A DNA stretch of 64,000 nucleotides from Odobenus rosmarus divergens (Eukaryota; Chordata; Mammalia; Carnivora; Odobenidae), in contig NW_004450483.1 of NCBI RefSeq assembly GCF_000321225.1, forward strand, positions 1,399,758-1,463,757, given 5' to 3'. The notes beneath the pieces were generated by a model. It did no database searches. It was not told where the DNA came from and saw only the letters and a list, made by a program, of their open reading frames with translations. The translations under genes and the position numbers were made by a program. Position 1 is the stretch's first letter, and the number at the start of each line of letters is the position of its first letter. Shown here piece by piece: positions 43,300-54,740 of this stretch.

Positions 43300-45190
43300 C
43301 CCATTTCTGGAAAGATGGAGTAGATGTTCTTTCTTTCTATTCTACCCTCTGAGTACAACTAAAAGCCTTGAACATCACATATATAACTAACATAAGAGGA
43401 CTCCAAAGAGTGGAGAGAAGAAGGTCAGCTGGCTGGGGGACCTTGGGACCCGAGGAACTACAGAGTGGTGAATTGGCCAAGTGCCTTTTTTTCTTTTGCT
43501 TCATATATACCAGATTTGGACCAAAAGAGTCAACAACCCAGAAACCCCAATGGACACAAACAAAAAACTGTCCCAACCAAAGCCTGCTCACTCTAACCAC
43601 AAGACCAGGAAAGGGGCAGCCTAGCAAGACAGAAAACTTTTTTTTTTTTTTGAACTATGGTGAAATATACATAACCAAAAATATACCACCTTACCCACGT
43701 TTACAGTCGGGTGGCCTCAAGCACATTCACAGTGTTGTGCAAGCACCACTGCCATCCTCCTCCGGAGCTCTTTTCCTCTTGCAAAACTGGAACTCTGTCC
43801 CCATTAAACAGCTCCTCATTCCTGCTGCCCTCAGCCCTGGCAACTACCATTCCGTATTCTGTCTCTCCGAATTTGACTACTTTAGGTACCTCACATAAAT
43901 GGAATCCCACAGTATTTGTCCTGTGATGACCGGTTTATTTCGCGTAGTGCATTGTCCTCAAGGTTCATCCACATCGTAGCGTGTGCCAGAATGTCCTCCT
44001 TTTTTAAGGCTGAACACTGTCCCATTGTGTATATATCTACGCTACACCATCTATGCAGAGACATTTGATCTCCACATCAACAGCGGTCACTCGGGATGTT
44101 TCCATGTTTTGGCTGTTGTAAGTAATGCTGCTATGAACACAGGTGTACAAATATCTCTTCAAGACCCTGCTTCCAGTTCTTTTATGTATATACCCAGAAG
44201 TGAAACTGCTGGATCATATGGTAATTCTACTTTTAGTTTTTTGAGCAAACATGATGCCACATAGCAGCTGCACCATTTTACATTCCCTCTAGCAAAGCAC
44301 AAGGTTCCAGTTTCTCTACATCATCTCCAGTGCTATTGTTGTTGTTGTTTTTTAATAGCAGTTGTCCTAATAGTTGTGAGATGGTATCTCATTGTGGTTT
44401 TGATTTGCATTTCCCTGATGAAGAGTGATGTTGAGCTTGTCTTTATTGGCCATTTGTCTATCTTCTTTGGAAATATGTCTGTTCAAATTCTTGTCCCGTT
44501 TTTAAATCAGGTTGTTTGTTGTTATTGTTGAGTTGTAGGAATTCTTTAGGTATTCTGGATATTAACTCCTCATCAGATATATGATCTGAAAATATCTTCT
44601 CCCATTCTGTGGGCTGCCTTAGCACTCTGTTGGTTGTGCCCTTTGAGGCCCAGAAGTGTTTCATTTCAATGAATTCCAATTTATCTATTTACTCTTTTGT
44701 TGCTGGTGCTTTTGGTGTCATATCTGAGAAACCACTGGTAAATCCAATGTCATGAAAATTTCCCCCTATGTTTTCCTATAAGAGTTTTATAGTTTTAGTT
44801 CTTACCCTTAGGTCTTTGCTATCCATTTGAAGTTCGTTTATATGTATGGTGTAAGATTCCAACTTCACTCTTTTATATCTGGATATCCAATTTTCTCAAC
44901 ACCATTTGTTGAAGACCATTTATTCCCCATTGAATGGTCTTGGCCCCCTTGCTGAAAATCATTTGACCATGTATTTGACGGTTTATTAAGACAGAAAACT
45001 TTTAGTCAGTAAACACCCTGCTCTGGTCAAATGCCACAGGGGGAGAAAATGGCCCCACCACACTCCTGCCAGCAAAAGCCATGTGGGAGCCTAGATTTCC
45101 ACTCAGGCCATGATGTGGAGCCCCATTACCTTGCTGGGTGGTGTCAGAGGGGAGCCAGAACTTTTAGTCCCCCATTGACACTTCCCCCAC
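43300..45190 (+). mobile_element. Probable old L1 5' region, split by a later L1
   Basis: The flanks of the inner L1 join into one sequence. 'actcccatttctggaaagatgg', 'ctgagtacaactaaaagcct' and 'ggcagcctagcaagacagaa' on the left, and 'gtcagtaaacaccctgctct' and 'tgtggagccccattaccttg' on the right, resemble an L1 5' untranslated region. The assignment is tentative; the joined continuity is clear from the target-site duplication. Confidence 0.45.
43642..44987 (-). mobile_element. L1, 5'-truncated, antisense, with perfect 16-bp target-site duplication
   Basis: The T run at 43642-43651 is the tail. 'gaaatatacataaccaaaaa', 'gtattctgtctctccgaatt', 'tatacccagaagtgaaactg', 'tgagatggtatctcattgtg' and 'cttctcccattctgtgggct' are antisense L1 3' and ORF2-end landmarks. 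aagacagaaaactttt occurs at 43626-43641 and 44988-45003. About 1.35 kb, with no intact frame. Confidence 0.93.
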
Positions 45191-45195
45191 CTTTT

Positions 45196-45300
45196 TAAAA
45201 AAGATCTTTTGTTCTTTTTAAGTAACCTCTACACCCAACGTGGGACTCGAACTCACAACCCCAAGATCAAAAGTCTTATGCTCTCCCGACTGAGCCACCC
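45196..45300 (-). mobile_element. Old CAN-SINE, short form, antisense
   Basis: 'ttttaagtaacctctacacc', 'caacgtgggactcgaactca' and 'ctctcccgactgagccaccc' define a short antisense copy of the same subtype as the one at 8174. It is followed by (CCA)n and a T run to about 45330. Confidence 0.9.
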
Positions 45301-45344
45301 ACCACCACCACCCCTTTTTTTTTTAAGATTTTTTTAAAACTTCC

Positions 45345-46205
45345 CCTTTGACTCATGGATCATTTTTTGATTTCTAGTTTGATTCCACTGGGGTCAGAGA
45401 AAACATTTTGTAGGATTTGAATTCTTTTAAATTTATTGAGGTTTTTTTTTTTTTATGGTCCAGGATATGATCTATATCGATAGATGCTCCATGGGCACTT
45501 GAGCGAGTATTCTGCTGTTGTTGAGTGGAGTGTTCAATCAGTTGGATCCTGGTGGTTGATGGTGTTGAGTTATTCTGTATCCTTGCTGATTTGTTGTCTA
45601 GTGATCAGTTAAGAGAGTATTGGACTCGCCAATGGCATTTGTAGATTTATCTACTTCTCCTTTTAGTTCTATCATTTTTCACTTCACGTATTTTGCAGTT
45701 CCGTTGTTTTGTGCATCCGCATTTAGGTTTGCTATGTCTTCTTGATGGATTGACTCTTTTATTGTTACATAATGTCCCTCTTTGTCTCCAAGAACTTTCT
45801 TTGCTCTAAAGCCTACTTTGATATTAAAATAGCCACTTCTGCTTTCCTTTGATTAATGCTTTCATGATTCATCCTTTTCAACCTTTCACTTTTGACTTAC
45901 TTGTATCACTATATTTGAAGGGGATTTCTTCTAGACAACAGATGTTTTATAATCAACTCTGCCCATCTCTGTCTGTTAATTGGTATATTTAGATCTTTTA
46001 GATTTAATGTAATTGTTGATATTTAGGGCTTAAGTCTGCCATTTTATTTTTTGTTTTCTGTTTGTACTTTTTCTTTTAATTTTTCTGTTTTCTTTTTCCT
46101 CCCTTCCTGTAGGTTACTTGAACATTTTTAGAATTCCATTTTGACTTATCTGTAGTGGTTTTGAGTATATTTTTTGTATAGCATTTTTAGTGGTTGCTCT
46201 GGAAG
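45345..46205 (-). mobile_element. L1M-type LINE, antisense
   Basis: 'tgattccactggggtcagag', 'ggtccaggatatgatctata', 'attctgctgttgttgagtgg', 'tccttttagttctatcattt', 'ataatgtccctctttgtctc' and 'tttttagtggttgctctgga' are consecutive antisense landmarks of an old L1. Riddled with stops. Confidence 0.85.
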
Positions 46206-46740
46206 GATGGGGTCCAGAGAGGCTGGAGGTTTCTCTGCCTGTGCTCTGCCTGTCCCACCATCTTCTGTCTCTCTTCTCTGCGTTGGCCAAATGGAAGTCC
46301 TTATGGCAGATCCTATTGACTGTTACAGGTCTCCTGCTATTGCTTGGTTGAGGAGTTTTCTCTTGAACAGGGCCCCTGAGTGGCCCGTCACCTGCTGTTA
46401 GGCCTGGGCTTTGAGGAGGCCATGCCTTATCAGAGCCCCACCAAGGCCATTCTCCCTGGACTGGACAGGCCCTGATTTCCATGCCATCCTGGTGCAATTG
46501 CCATGCACTCATGATCTTACTCACTTAATTATGGACTAGCCACACCTGAAATTGTTCTAGTAAGCAGTGTGACTGACTCTTGAATTGAGAGAATACAGCC
46601 AGCCAAGTGACCTTCTGAATTGCTGCCCATGTCATGATGCAAGGAGGAAGCTTTGTCATTTATAGTACAGAGTCATGTGCACAGGGACGTGGTAGCCATT
46701 TGCTCAGCCACCTGTAAATGTCAGTCTGAGAATGTCTCCC
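46206..46740. other. Unassigned segment, possibly an old repeat
   Basis: Sequence such as 'ggccatgccttatcagagcc', 'ccaccaaggccattctccct' and 'tatggactagccacacctga' has a repeat-like look but I cannot place it. No protein feature is seen. Confidence 0.35.
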
Positions 46741-46744
46741 TTTC

Positions 46745-46900
46745 TCCATCTATAATAATCCATGCATGCATTCACTCAGTGATTCCACAGCACCTGCTCT
46801 GGGCTAGGCCTGTGAGGTCAGGAGGATTCAGAGGAAGTGAGTCCACCATCCAAGGCACATCTTGCCCACGCTTGCAGACCCACTTGAAGATCATCATGGG
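46745..46900 (-). repeat. L2, antisense
   Basis: 'atgcattcactcagtgattc', 'cacagcacctgctctgggct' and 'aggcctgtgaggtcaggag' match the antisense L2 terminus. Confidence 0.6.
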
Positions 46901-47159
46901 CAAATGTCCATGGCTGTGGACACTCAGACACTCATATATAGAAGGGAGCATTGGCTGGGGGTGAAGATAAGAGTGAAGTATAAAGGGATCTCTAAAGGAG
47001 GGCCACATGCTCACCTCTCTCATGATGATTTGCTGTCTTCCCTCCCAGTCATCTGCCAAGCTGAGGCCAGGTCTCCCCAGCTCACACCTCCCCAGCCCCC
47101 ATGCCCAGCAGATGGCATTTGCCTGTCCTTGCCTGTCCGAATATCCATAGGATAGCTAA

Positions 47160-47285
47160 GGAGAACCAGGTTCCCGGCCTCACTTGCTGTGCAATCCTGT
47201 TCCTGCTGCTATGTCTCTGAGCCTTCTAGATAACAAGAAGGGCTGGATTGGATACTCCTGAGACTAGAGCTCTGTGCAGAACAAA
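47160..47285 (+). repeat. MIR
   Basis: 'cggcctcacttgctgtgcaa', 'tgctatgtctctgagccttc' and 'ataacaagaagggctggatt' follow MIR order, diverged. Confidence 0.6.
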
Positions 47286-47416
47286 TTCCCGCTAAAGTGT
47301 TGTGAGCTTAAAGTCACATCTGGCAGGGAGGGACAGTGGGGCTGTCTTTTTAGAGACCCTTCCCCTGCCCTCTAATGAATGCAAGGACAGTGCTTAATCC
47401 TGAGGAGTTGGGAGGC

Positions 47417-47445
47417 AAGCTGTAAACCTAGTTCTCCACAGCCAG
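47417..47445 (+). repeat. 29-bp dispersed direct repeat, copy 1
   Basis: Identical at 28 of 29 positions to 49223-49251, 1806 bases away in the same orientation; only 47423 (t) differs from 49229 (c). No shared flanks. Confidence 0.9.
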
Positions 47446-47454
47446 CTCGGCCTT

Positions 47455-47765
47455 TGCCTTCATTCATTCATGTCGTCCATCAAGCACAGTTTTGGGTTGG
47501 GGATATAGCAATTGACAAAGCAGAGTCTCGTAGTCTAGGAAGCAGTATATCCATTTCCACATTCCTAGAATGAGAAGAGGTATAATGGGGAAGCATAACA
47601 CATGGCAGTTAGGGAGCCTCCCTGAGGTGTCATTTCAACAGGGACCTGAAGGATAAACAGGAGTTAGCTGGGTGATGTCAGGAGAGCACAGGAAGTTCAC
47701 TCCAGGGAAAGGGAGCAGCATGTGTGAATGCCTGGAGACAAGATTGCTCCCTCTGGGGCAAGCCA
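47455..47765 (-). repeat. L2, antisense
   Basis: 'ttcattcattcatgtcgtcc', 'gttggggatatagcaattga', 'aacagggacctgaaggataa' and 'gggagcagcatgtgtgaatg' are consecutive antisense L2 landmarks. Confidence 0.85.
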
Positions 47766-47829
47766 ACCGCCATGTTGTGAGGACACTCAAGCAGCCCTCT
47801 GAGAGGTCCATGTGGCGAGAATGGAAACT

Positions 47830-48815
47830 TCCTGCCCTGTCTCTCTCCTCCCTTCATGACAGAGTAGCTGCACCCCAGGTATCCACTTCCTCACCTTCCA
47901 CTCACTTCTCAAACCACTTGCTCTGATTTCTTGCTGTTCCCACACCCAATCCACCAAAATGGCTCTGGCCAAGGCCCCCTGTGACCCTCTGGTTGCTAGG
48001 TCTGTTGGGCACTTTGTAATCCTCATTTACCCATCCCCTCAGTGACCTCCAACATGGCACCCCCACCCCCACCCACTGGAGACCCCTCCCCTGGTTCCAT
48101 GAGGCCTCCGGTGCTCAGGCTTTCCCTAGGCCCCTCAGCACCCAACCCCTCAGCCTCCCTCTTTTCTTTGGTCTGTGCCTGTTATGGGGCACACTCTCCC
48201 ACACTTGATGCTGAGCACCTCAAGGCCATAAGCCAGCTCTGTCCTCATTCCTAGGCTCCAGACCTGCACACCACCTGTCTGCTCAATGACCCTCAATGGC
48301 CCTCCTTCAGACACCTGAACTTGTCGTCATCCCCTGAGATGTGCCTCACCACTTGGCTCCCAGGCTTGCTCAGTGGTGTCCCCTGGCTACTCTGCTGCCC
48401 CAAGCGGGAGTGGAGGGATCAGCACTGACTCCCCTTCCCCTTTACTCCCCACATCCAAGTTACCAAGCCCTGTCACCTTCCTTCACCCTTAGATTTCTCT
48501 CGGATCCTCTTGTCTCTACCTGTACTGCCACCCCATTAGGCCTCCAGGTCTCCCACCTGGGTGCCACAGGAGCCTCCTGACTGCCGTCTCTGCCTGCCCC
48601 CTTGTGCCTACCCAGATCCCAGTCCATCCCACACATCCCAGAGTGCCCTTCGTGAAACTGCACTGTGCCACACCTCTGCCTGACACCCCCCAGAGCTCCC
48701 CAGGGCCTGAGGTTTGAGCCCATCCTCCTCCCCTGGCTCACAAGGGCCTGCCTGGCCACAGCCTGCCCCCTCTCTGGCCTCGCCTGGACCACCCCTTCTC
48801 TCTGTTCACTCAACC
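47830..48815 (+). repeat. L2, sense, ORF-derived
   Basis: 'tcacttctcaaaccacttgc', 'ctggccaaggccccctgtga', 'catccaagttaccaagccct', 'gtgcccttcgtgaaactgca' and 'ctggctcacaagggcctgcc' follow the L2 coding region in order. Frames are broken throughout. It lies back to back with the antisense L2 just upstream. Confidence 0.7.
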
Positions 48816-48825
48816 ATTGTGCTCG

Positions 48826-49140
48826 TCTAACATTGCCTCTGTTATTGTGTAACAAATTCCCACCAAACTTGGTAGCTAAAACAACAATAAGCACTTATTA
48901 CCTCACATGGTTTCTGAGGGGTGGAATTCGGGAGTGGCTAAGCTAGGCTGCTCTGGCTCAGGGCCTTTCATGAGACTCCAGTCCAGATGTCAGCGGGACT
49001 GTAGTCATCTGAAGGCATGAGTGGGGCTGGTGCATCCACACCTAATATGGCTCCCTCATGGGGAAGGCAGGGAAGGAGGAGGTGGCAGCTCAACACGGGG
49101 CACAGGTCTGGGGTGGCTGGCTTCCCAGCGACAGGATGGA
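48826..49140 (-). mobile_element. MLT1-like LTR, antisense, incomplete
   Basis: 'ttgtgtaacaaattcccacc', 'aaacttggtagctaaaacaa', 'ggcagggaaggaggaggtgg' and 'gtagtcatctgaaggcatga' fit the antisense 3' end and body of a MaLR-type LTR ('gtaacaaattaccccaaaatttagcagcttaaaacaac'). The 5' part is eroded. Confidence 0.7.
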
Positions 49141-49222
49141 CTCAGTGCTCTGAAGACATCCTCTACTTTGGGGAGGACCTTAGCACCTACCTGGAAGGTA
49201 AGAGGGGAAGGGGGCTCTTCTA

Positions 49223-49251
49223 AAGCTGCAAACCTAGTTCTCCACAGCCAG
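49223..49251 (+). repeat. 29-bp dispersed direct repeat, copy 2
   Basis: Partner of 47417-47445, one mismatch in 29 bases. It lies about 80 bases beyond the LTR fragment. Not a recognised repeat family. Confidence 0.9.
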
Positions 49252-49740
49252 TGTGGACTTCCCAGTGTGGGGACTCCCAGGCTCCTCCCCATCCAGAGTC
49301 TCATTTCTGACCACACATACAAGTCTACAGCCTTTTAGTACCACCAGTAGGAAGCCACCAGAGGACAGTCTAATTCCAGCCACCACGTTCCAGACCCCGT
49401 TCTCTGCATCTTCCCCTGTGGGCTTAGGCCAGCCCCCTGCTCTCTGTGGGCACTGGATTCCTGGAAGGCTTGGACCAATGATCCAAACATTGCCATTGGC
49501 TCTAAAATGTAATTGCTGAATGGAACCTTCCTTACCCTTCATCCAGCCAGGCCCATCTGAGCTCTGCCGAACAGCCCCGTTTTCCCTGAAACACCAAGCC
49601 CCCCACATCTCATTCTTTACCTCCTTCCCCTCCGGAGGCCAGTTACTGGGGTCCCACCTCCCCTCTCAGCTTCTAACCCCATATCCACACAGGCACAAAG
49701 TGTCCCCAGGGCACCCACTGGATGACAAACTGCTGCAAAA
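49252..49740. other. Unique DNA, nothing recognised
   Basis: No exon or named repeat is supported between the direct-repeat copy and the next MIR. Confidence 0.4.
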
Positions 49741-49744
49741 CTAT

Positions 49745-49860
49745 GTTCAGACCCCTATAACTGAAACAAGTATTACTATCTTTATTTTACAGATAAGGAA
49801 AGCCAGACAATGTTTTATAAGCTGGAAATCAAAAAGCAAGGTGCCAACTGGAATATACCT
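49745..49860 (-). repeat. MIR, antisense
   Basis: 'tattactatctttattttac', 'agataaggaaagccagacaa' correspond to antisense MIR 'tattattatccccattttacagatgaggaa'. Confidence 0.65.
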
Positions 49861-50309
49861 ACATAAGAGGAACCACAAGGGAAGAGATTATCCTGACCCA
49901 CTTTGTGGTCGGAATGGGGTAACCTCTGCTAGGAAAGAGGCACCTTGGGGGTCTCTTCAAGCCGAGAGCAGCATCCCGACAGTACAATGAGTGACAGGGG
50001 GACTGGGGGTTCCAAACCTCTCCCTGTGGAGGACCCCTCTGAACCAGGAGGGAAGGAGGGAGGAAGGAAGGAGAGGCCATGGCCAGTGTGCACGGACCTG
50101 TCTGAATGATGGTGTCAGAGGTGTTAGGAAGTTCTGCCCTCTGATGCACACAGCAACCAACACTCGTCACTCATCCATCTCCCCGTGAGCACTGATTTCA
50201 GGGCACCACTCACCGCTTCCTTACAGGTCTTGGAGTCCAGTTCCAGACTCCTCAGCCCAAAGTTCCCGTGGGGGCTGGGGGAGGGCTCTGCTAGGAGCCA
50301 CACATGTCC

Positions 50310-50430
50310 GGGTTGCCAGACTCATTTGGCAGTTGAGTGAACTGTAGCTCAGAGATGCTTGGAAACTTGCCCAAGGTCACAGAGCTGATAATGGGCAGAG
50401 CTGCCTGACCCCAAAGCCCTTGCCCTTCCC
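50310..50430 (-). repeat. MIR, antisense
   Basis: 'gaactgtagctcagagatgc', 'ttgcccaaggtcacagagct' and 'gataatgggcagagctgcct' occur in order. Confidence 0.88.
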
Positions 50431-50539
50431 AGAGCACCTATGGCCTGTTCCCATCTTGCTGCCATCAGCCTCCTGGCCTCCCATACGGCATCCACCTCCC
50501 TGCCTGCCTTGCCGTGCCTCCCCTTGCCTTTCCCAGTCA

Positions 50540-50775
50540 CCCCAATCTTCAAGCCCACTCCTTCAGGAAGCCCTCCCTGCCATTCACACCAGGTATCAGA
50601 CACTGACCTCTGACACCCACACGTAACCCATCCCCAGAGGACACACAATTTTACACTATCTTCCAAGAGTTTCTCTGATTAAATTATCCCCTGAACTCTA
50701 CCCATTTCCTATGACAACAGTGGGCATATAGCAGATATGCAATAAATATTATTTCAACATGAATTAAATGTAACC
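50540..50775 (+). repeat. L2 3' region, sense
   Basis: 'ccactccttcaggaagccct', 'ctccctgccattcacaccag' and 'catatagcagatatgcaata' then 'aatattatttcaacatgaat' match L2 to its 3' end. Confidence 0.75.
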
Positions 50776-51094
50776 CCTTTCTTCTGCTATTTTCCCGCAC
50801 CAGGGACTTCAGACAGAAGCCAGGGCAGACACGGGGACAAAGAGTCTGCTTGGGGCTTCTGTCCCTTCCCTGACAGATACACATGAGCAGGCCAGCCAGG
50901 GCCCTCTTGTCTGGGAGGCCCAGGATGAGGGTTAGGTCCTTAGGGGCCCAAGGAGCAGGGCAGGAAGTCCTAAACACCGGTAGTATTCTGGAAACTCTAC
51001 CCTAGTCCCACCACCTCCCAGTTCTTACCTTTATTCTTCAGACAGGGTACTGACAATTTCATCATTGTTGCGTTCTTATCAATTCTGAAAGCTT

Positions 51095-51290
51095 TGACCG
51101 TCTCAAGAGTCCTACAAGCTCTAAATGTCACCTCTTCTGGGAAGCCTACCCTAATTCCCAGGGGCCTGGGCTCCCCCATCATCTGTAAACGCCTTCTTTC
51201 ACATACTGGTCTGCATTCTGTCACATTCCCCATTCAGGGCCCCCAGGATGGCATCTGGCCCTCAGTAGACACTAAATATGGCAGTGTCAA
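51095..51290 (+). repeat. L2 3' region, sense
   Basis: 'aatgtcacctcttctgggaa', 'gcctaccctaattcccaggg' and 'tggccctcagtagacactaa' match the L2 end. Confidence 0.75.
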
Positions 51291-51849
51291 CATCACTTCT
51301 CCAAGATACTCCGAGGCTTCAAGGACAGATAGGGTTGGTGACCAGCAGAGAATGAGTCGCTGGTGCGCTCAGCTCTCCTCACCCAGCCTTGAGGTTTTGG
51401 GCAGGCCATCTGCTTGCCTGCCATCGCCTGCTCATGAGGGACTCCTCATCCTCCTGACCTCAGCCTGGGCATTGGGCCACACTCAGCAGCGGTGCCTGTG
51501 GGGGACCCAGGCTGTGGGTGGGCCCAGCATGGCGCCCGGAGTTTCCCTGAACAGGTCAACAGGCGGGAAGCAGGTGTTGAAACCTGCCAGTGGGGGCTGG
51601 AGCCCCGTGGGTTTGTCTTCAGAACCAATCCGGGCAGTTTCTGTGCAGGGCACCTCGTCTCTTGGAATTGCACCCATTCGATGGGAGCTCTCATCCCCAA
51701 GGGCTGCTCAGAGAAAGGTTTCTGGGCAGTTCTACAGCCAAGGCTGGAGGCCCCTCCAAGCTGGGAGTTCCTACAGGCCAGTGCCCCACCTGCTCCCAAC
51801 ACAGCCCTGGGGAGCTCAGCAAAGGCTGGGCCAATGTTTTCCAGGAACC

Positions 51850-52270
51850 ACTAAAGTTTTTAACTGATTACCAAAGTCATGCATATTCATTATGGAAAAG
51901 TTGGAAAACTTATTAACAGCAAAAATAAAATAATATAAAATAAACATCACCTATAATTCCAATTCCACCAGCTACAGATGGGTACTTCTTCCATTCCGGA
52001 ATGCTTCCTTTCAGGCTTTTCTATGCCTTTATACTAAAAAAAAAAAAAAAAAAAAAAAGTGATTCTATTGAACCCTGTTGATACCTGCCGAGCTGGCAAA
52101 GCTCTACGGGCTACTATGTCTCAAAGCCATTAAAAACTCCTCATGCTTTCTAACGACATGAGAGCACAGCCATACCACAGGCCCTGATTTAGGGAACCCA
52201 TCCCTTATTGTTGGGTATAGGGGTTGTTTCTAATTTTTCCCTAATGTACACAATTCTCCACGACAACTCC
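51850..52270 (-). mobile_element. Old L1 3' UTR, antisense, with A23 tract
   Basis: 'aaagtcatgcatattcatta', 'tggaaaagttggaaaactta', 'cacctataattccaattcca' and 'ttccattccggaatgcttcc' match the antisense old-L1 series 'acatgttcattgtagaaaatttggaaaatac...cacccataatcccacc'. An A23 homopolymer lies at 52036-52058. 'tataggggttgtttctaatt' lies near the far end. Confidence 0.7.
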
Positions 52271-53870
52271 TGTAGCTCTACCTTCGTGATCCTCCTCGGG
52301 GCAGATTAAGACTTGAGAGACCCCCGAGCCCCTGGCAACATTTTGTGCACTCTCCCTGGCCCTCCCCCGAACAAGATGCACTATTAAATACGAGCAGTAA
52401 AATAAGGTTCCGGACATCTGGCAAAGTTCTGGCTTTCCCCTGATGCATCACGCCTCGTTTGAAGTATTAAATTCATTTTTAAACTTATTTTTGCTCATTT
52501 GGAAGGGGATGACCCCACTTGGCTGGCACCCCCAGCACATGCTAGGGCTTCCTGACGTCCCTGCCCAGCGATGACTCTCACCTTAGGGTAATTTTCGGGA
52601 AAAGAAGTATCAGGGTCAAGGGTTCTCCCACATGTGAGCTTTTTGGTCCCTGTGTCTGTCCTCGCTCACCATGGAATTCATGGCCTGTCACATACCTACA
52701 CTTAGTAACTCTCTGGTGAGTGATTGATTATTGCCAAATGTCCCCAACCCCCCCCCCCCCCCGCTTCCCCCTCACAAGCTGTACCATCGGAGCCGGTATG
52801 TGATTAAATGGACACACAATGGGTATGACCATCTTGGAAGCAGATGTCCCGGGCCTTCAGGAGGGTCTGAGCCTAGAGGATTTGGGGCAAGGGCAGACTG
52901 TCCCTGTCCCTGCGACTGGAAGGCAGTGCTCAGAGCGCCCCAGGCTACGGGGCTCAGAGACCAACACCCACAGAGGTGAGGGAGGCCAGACTGACCTGGC
53001 CACTGACTGGCATCTAACACCTCCGTGGTGGCTCCATCTGGACCCCGGAGAGGACCCCAGCTGTCGCCACGACACACGGGGCACTCCAGGCCCTATTAAG
53101 GAACACAACTGGGGCGCCTTCACACGGCAGTCAGCCCTGTGGAGGCCGGGCACTCACCTACACTTCTGGCCTCACGTGTCACGCCCCCTTGAGAGCCGTC
53201 ACTCAGACCCCCACCCAGAAGCCCTCCACATTCCTTGTCAGGGCCCACATCTAGCCAGTCTTCCCCCATCTGCCTCCTGGCAATCCCACGCATGCTTCCA
53301 CATCACTCCCTGCTCCCTGGAGCCTTCTTGAAGGCTCTCCTTCCCGGGCTCCTGGTCTGGGTCTCAGCCATGGCCCCTCCAACTGCATCCCTGGGAAGTA
53401 TGCAGGTGTGTCTCTGCCTGAACTGTGACCCCTCTGGGAGCACGGCCGCGGCTGGGTGCCCTGGCAAGGCCCCGGCACGAGGCTCAGTGGACTGAAAGAC
53501 CAAGAATGATGGAGGGCAGGGGAGCTGGGACTTGTTTTCCCGCGTTCTTCTCCCACACCATCACAGTGACACAAAACCGGAAGCCCAGAAATGCAGTCAG
53601 AACTGGAGACTCACGGACAGAGGGCTCTCAGGCATGAAGAAAGGCAGGGCGCTCCAGCGTGGGCAGAGCCATCACCAGGCCCCTTCCGGCACGAAGCCCG
53701 CGGTGCCCTGCGCCAGCATCAGCCCTCCCTCCCTTCTGAGAGCCGAACAGCCCCTCCCTTTAGGTGAGCCCTTGTCCCCACCATGGTCTCCGCCCATGTG
53801 GACACCCCACTCGGCACGCTGCCCACCCGCTGCCATGCCTCAACCCGGCACCGCGCTCAGCACCTGCCCA
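52271..53870. other. Mostly unique GC-rich DNA, no gene recognised
   Basis: A C15 run lies at 52748-52762. Open frames of 100-170 codons around 52800-54030 have proline/serine-rich, non-domain translations. No interspersed repeat is clear. Confidence 0.4.
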
Positions 53871-53874
53871 CCGC

Positions 53875-54030
53875 AACATTCAGCAAATTCACTCATTAAG
53901 GAATCCTCGGAGGGCAGCCCCATTGCCACCTCTTCCGGGAAGCCACACTTGACTGCCTCAGCCTGCAGAGACTTCTTCCTCCTCCGGCCCCTCAGAGCAG
54001 CTATTCCTCATACCACACTCATGTGACATT
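53875..54030 (+). repeat. Possible L2 3' ORF fragment
   Basis: 'gccacctcttccgggaagcc' and 'acttgactgcctcagcctgc' resemble L2 'tgtcacctcctcagagaggccttccctgacc'. Confidence 0.45.
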
Positions 54031-54439
54031 ACAAGTTTAAGGTGGTTTTTTTGTAAAATTTTCCTCCAAGGAATGCATATGTGATCAGAACAACAGGACT
54101 GGACAGAGGGGAGGTTGACCTGTGATCCAGGGCCCTCAAAGCCTTGGGCCAACAAGTGCGGTGGGGGGGCGCTCGGGGCCAAAACGACCAAGCCTCTCTC
54201 TCCAACCAAGCACCCTGTGGCTGGCTGTCCTGGCATGGCCATGAGTTCCGATGAGGTGGCTCTGTGCAGCCGGGGCTACCCTGGGGAAGGCAACCTCCTG
54301 AGTTGTCTGCTGGCCACATAACCTGCCTCCGGACACGGGAGTGCGGCCGGGGGAGTGGGGGCCGCGGAGGCATCTCCACGTCCAGCACAAACAGGAAATG
54401 AAAATTTAAAAACAAACATGGAGCAATTTTAGCACTCAA

Positions 54440-54670
54440 TTCAGGGATTGCTAAACTAGGGCTCACAGGCCGAATCTGGCCCGCTGCCTGTTTTGGAAAG
54501 GAAGTTTTATTGGGACATAGTCTCGCTCATTCTTTTTGGTATGTCCCCTGCTTATAGCTGCTTTGGCACTGCAACAGCAGGGGTGAGTCATCACAACAGA
54601 GATCATGGGGACCCCAAAGACTAAAATATTCACAATCTGGCCCTTTGTAGACAAAGGGTACCCCTGCTCT
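54440..54670 (+). mobile_element. MER20 DNA transposon (hAT-Charlie, non-autonomous)
   Basis: 'gggattgctaaactagggct', 'cacaggccgaatctggcccg', 'ctgcctgttttggaaaggaa', 'gttttattgggacatagtct', 'actaaaatattcacaatctg' and 'gccctttgtagacaaagggt' follow MER20 over its full length, including both terminal inverted repeat regions. Confidence 0.95.
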
Positions 54671-54722
54671 AGTTGATACTTTTGGGGATGGAAGTCTAGC
54701 TCATGGTGACTTCTTTGGGAGT

Positions 54723-54740
54723 TCACACACACACACACAC
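54723..54740 (+). repeat. Short (CA)9 run
   Basis: Nine CA units, followed by a looser CA-rich stretch to 54780. Confidence 0.95.

Noticed and set aside
51094..51867. 257-codon frame on +
   Set aside because: It begins inside an L2 fragment and ends in an old L1. The translation has no recognisable features.
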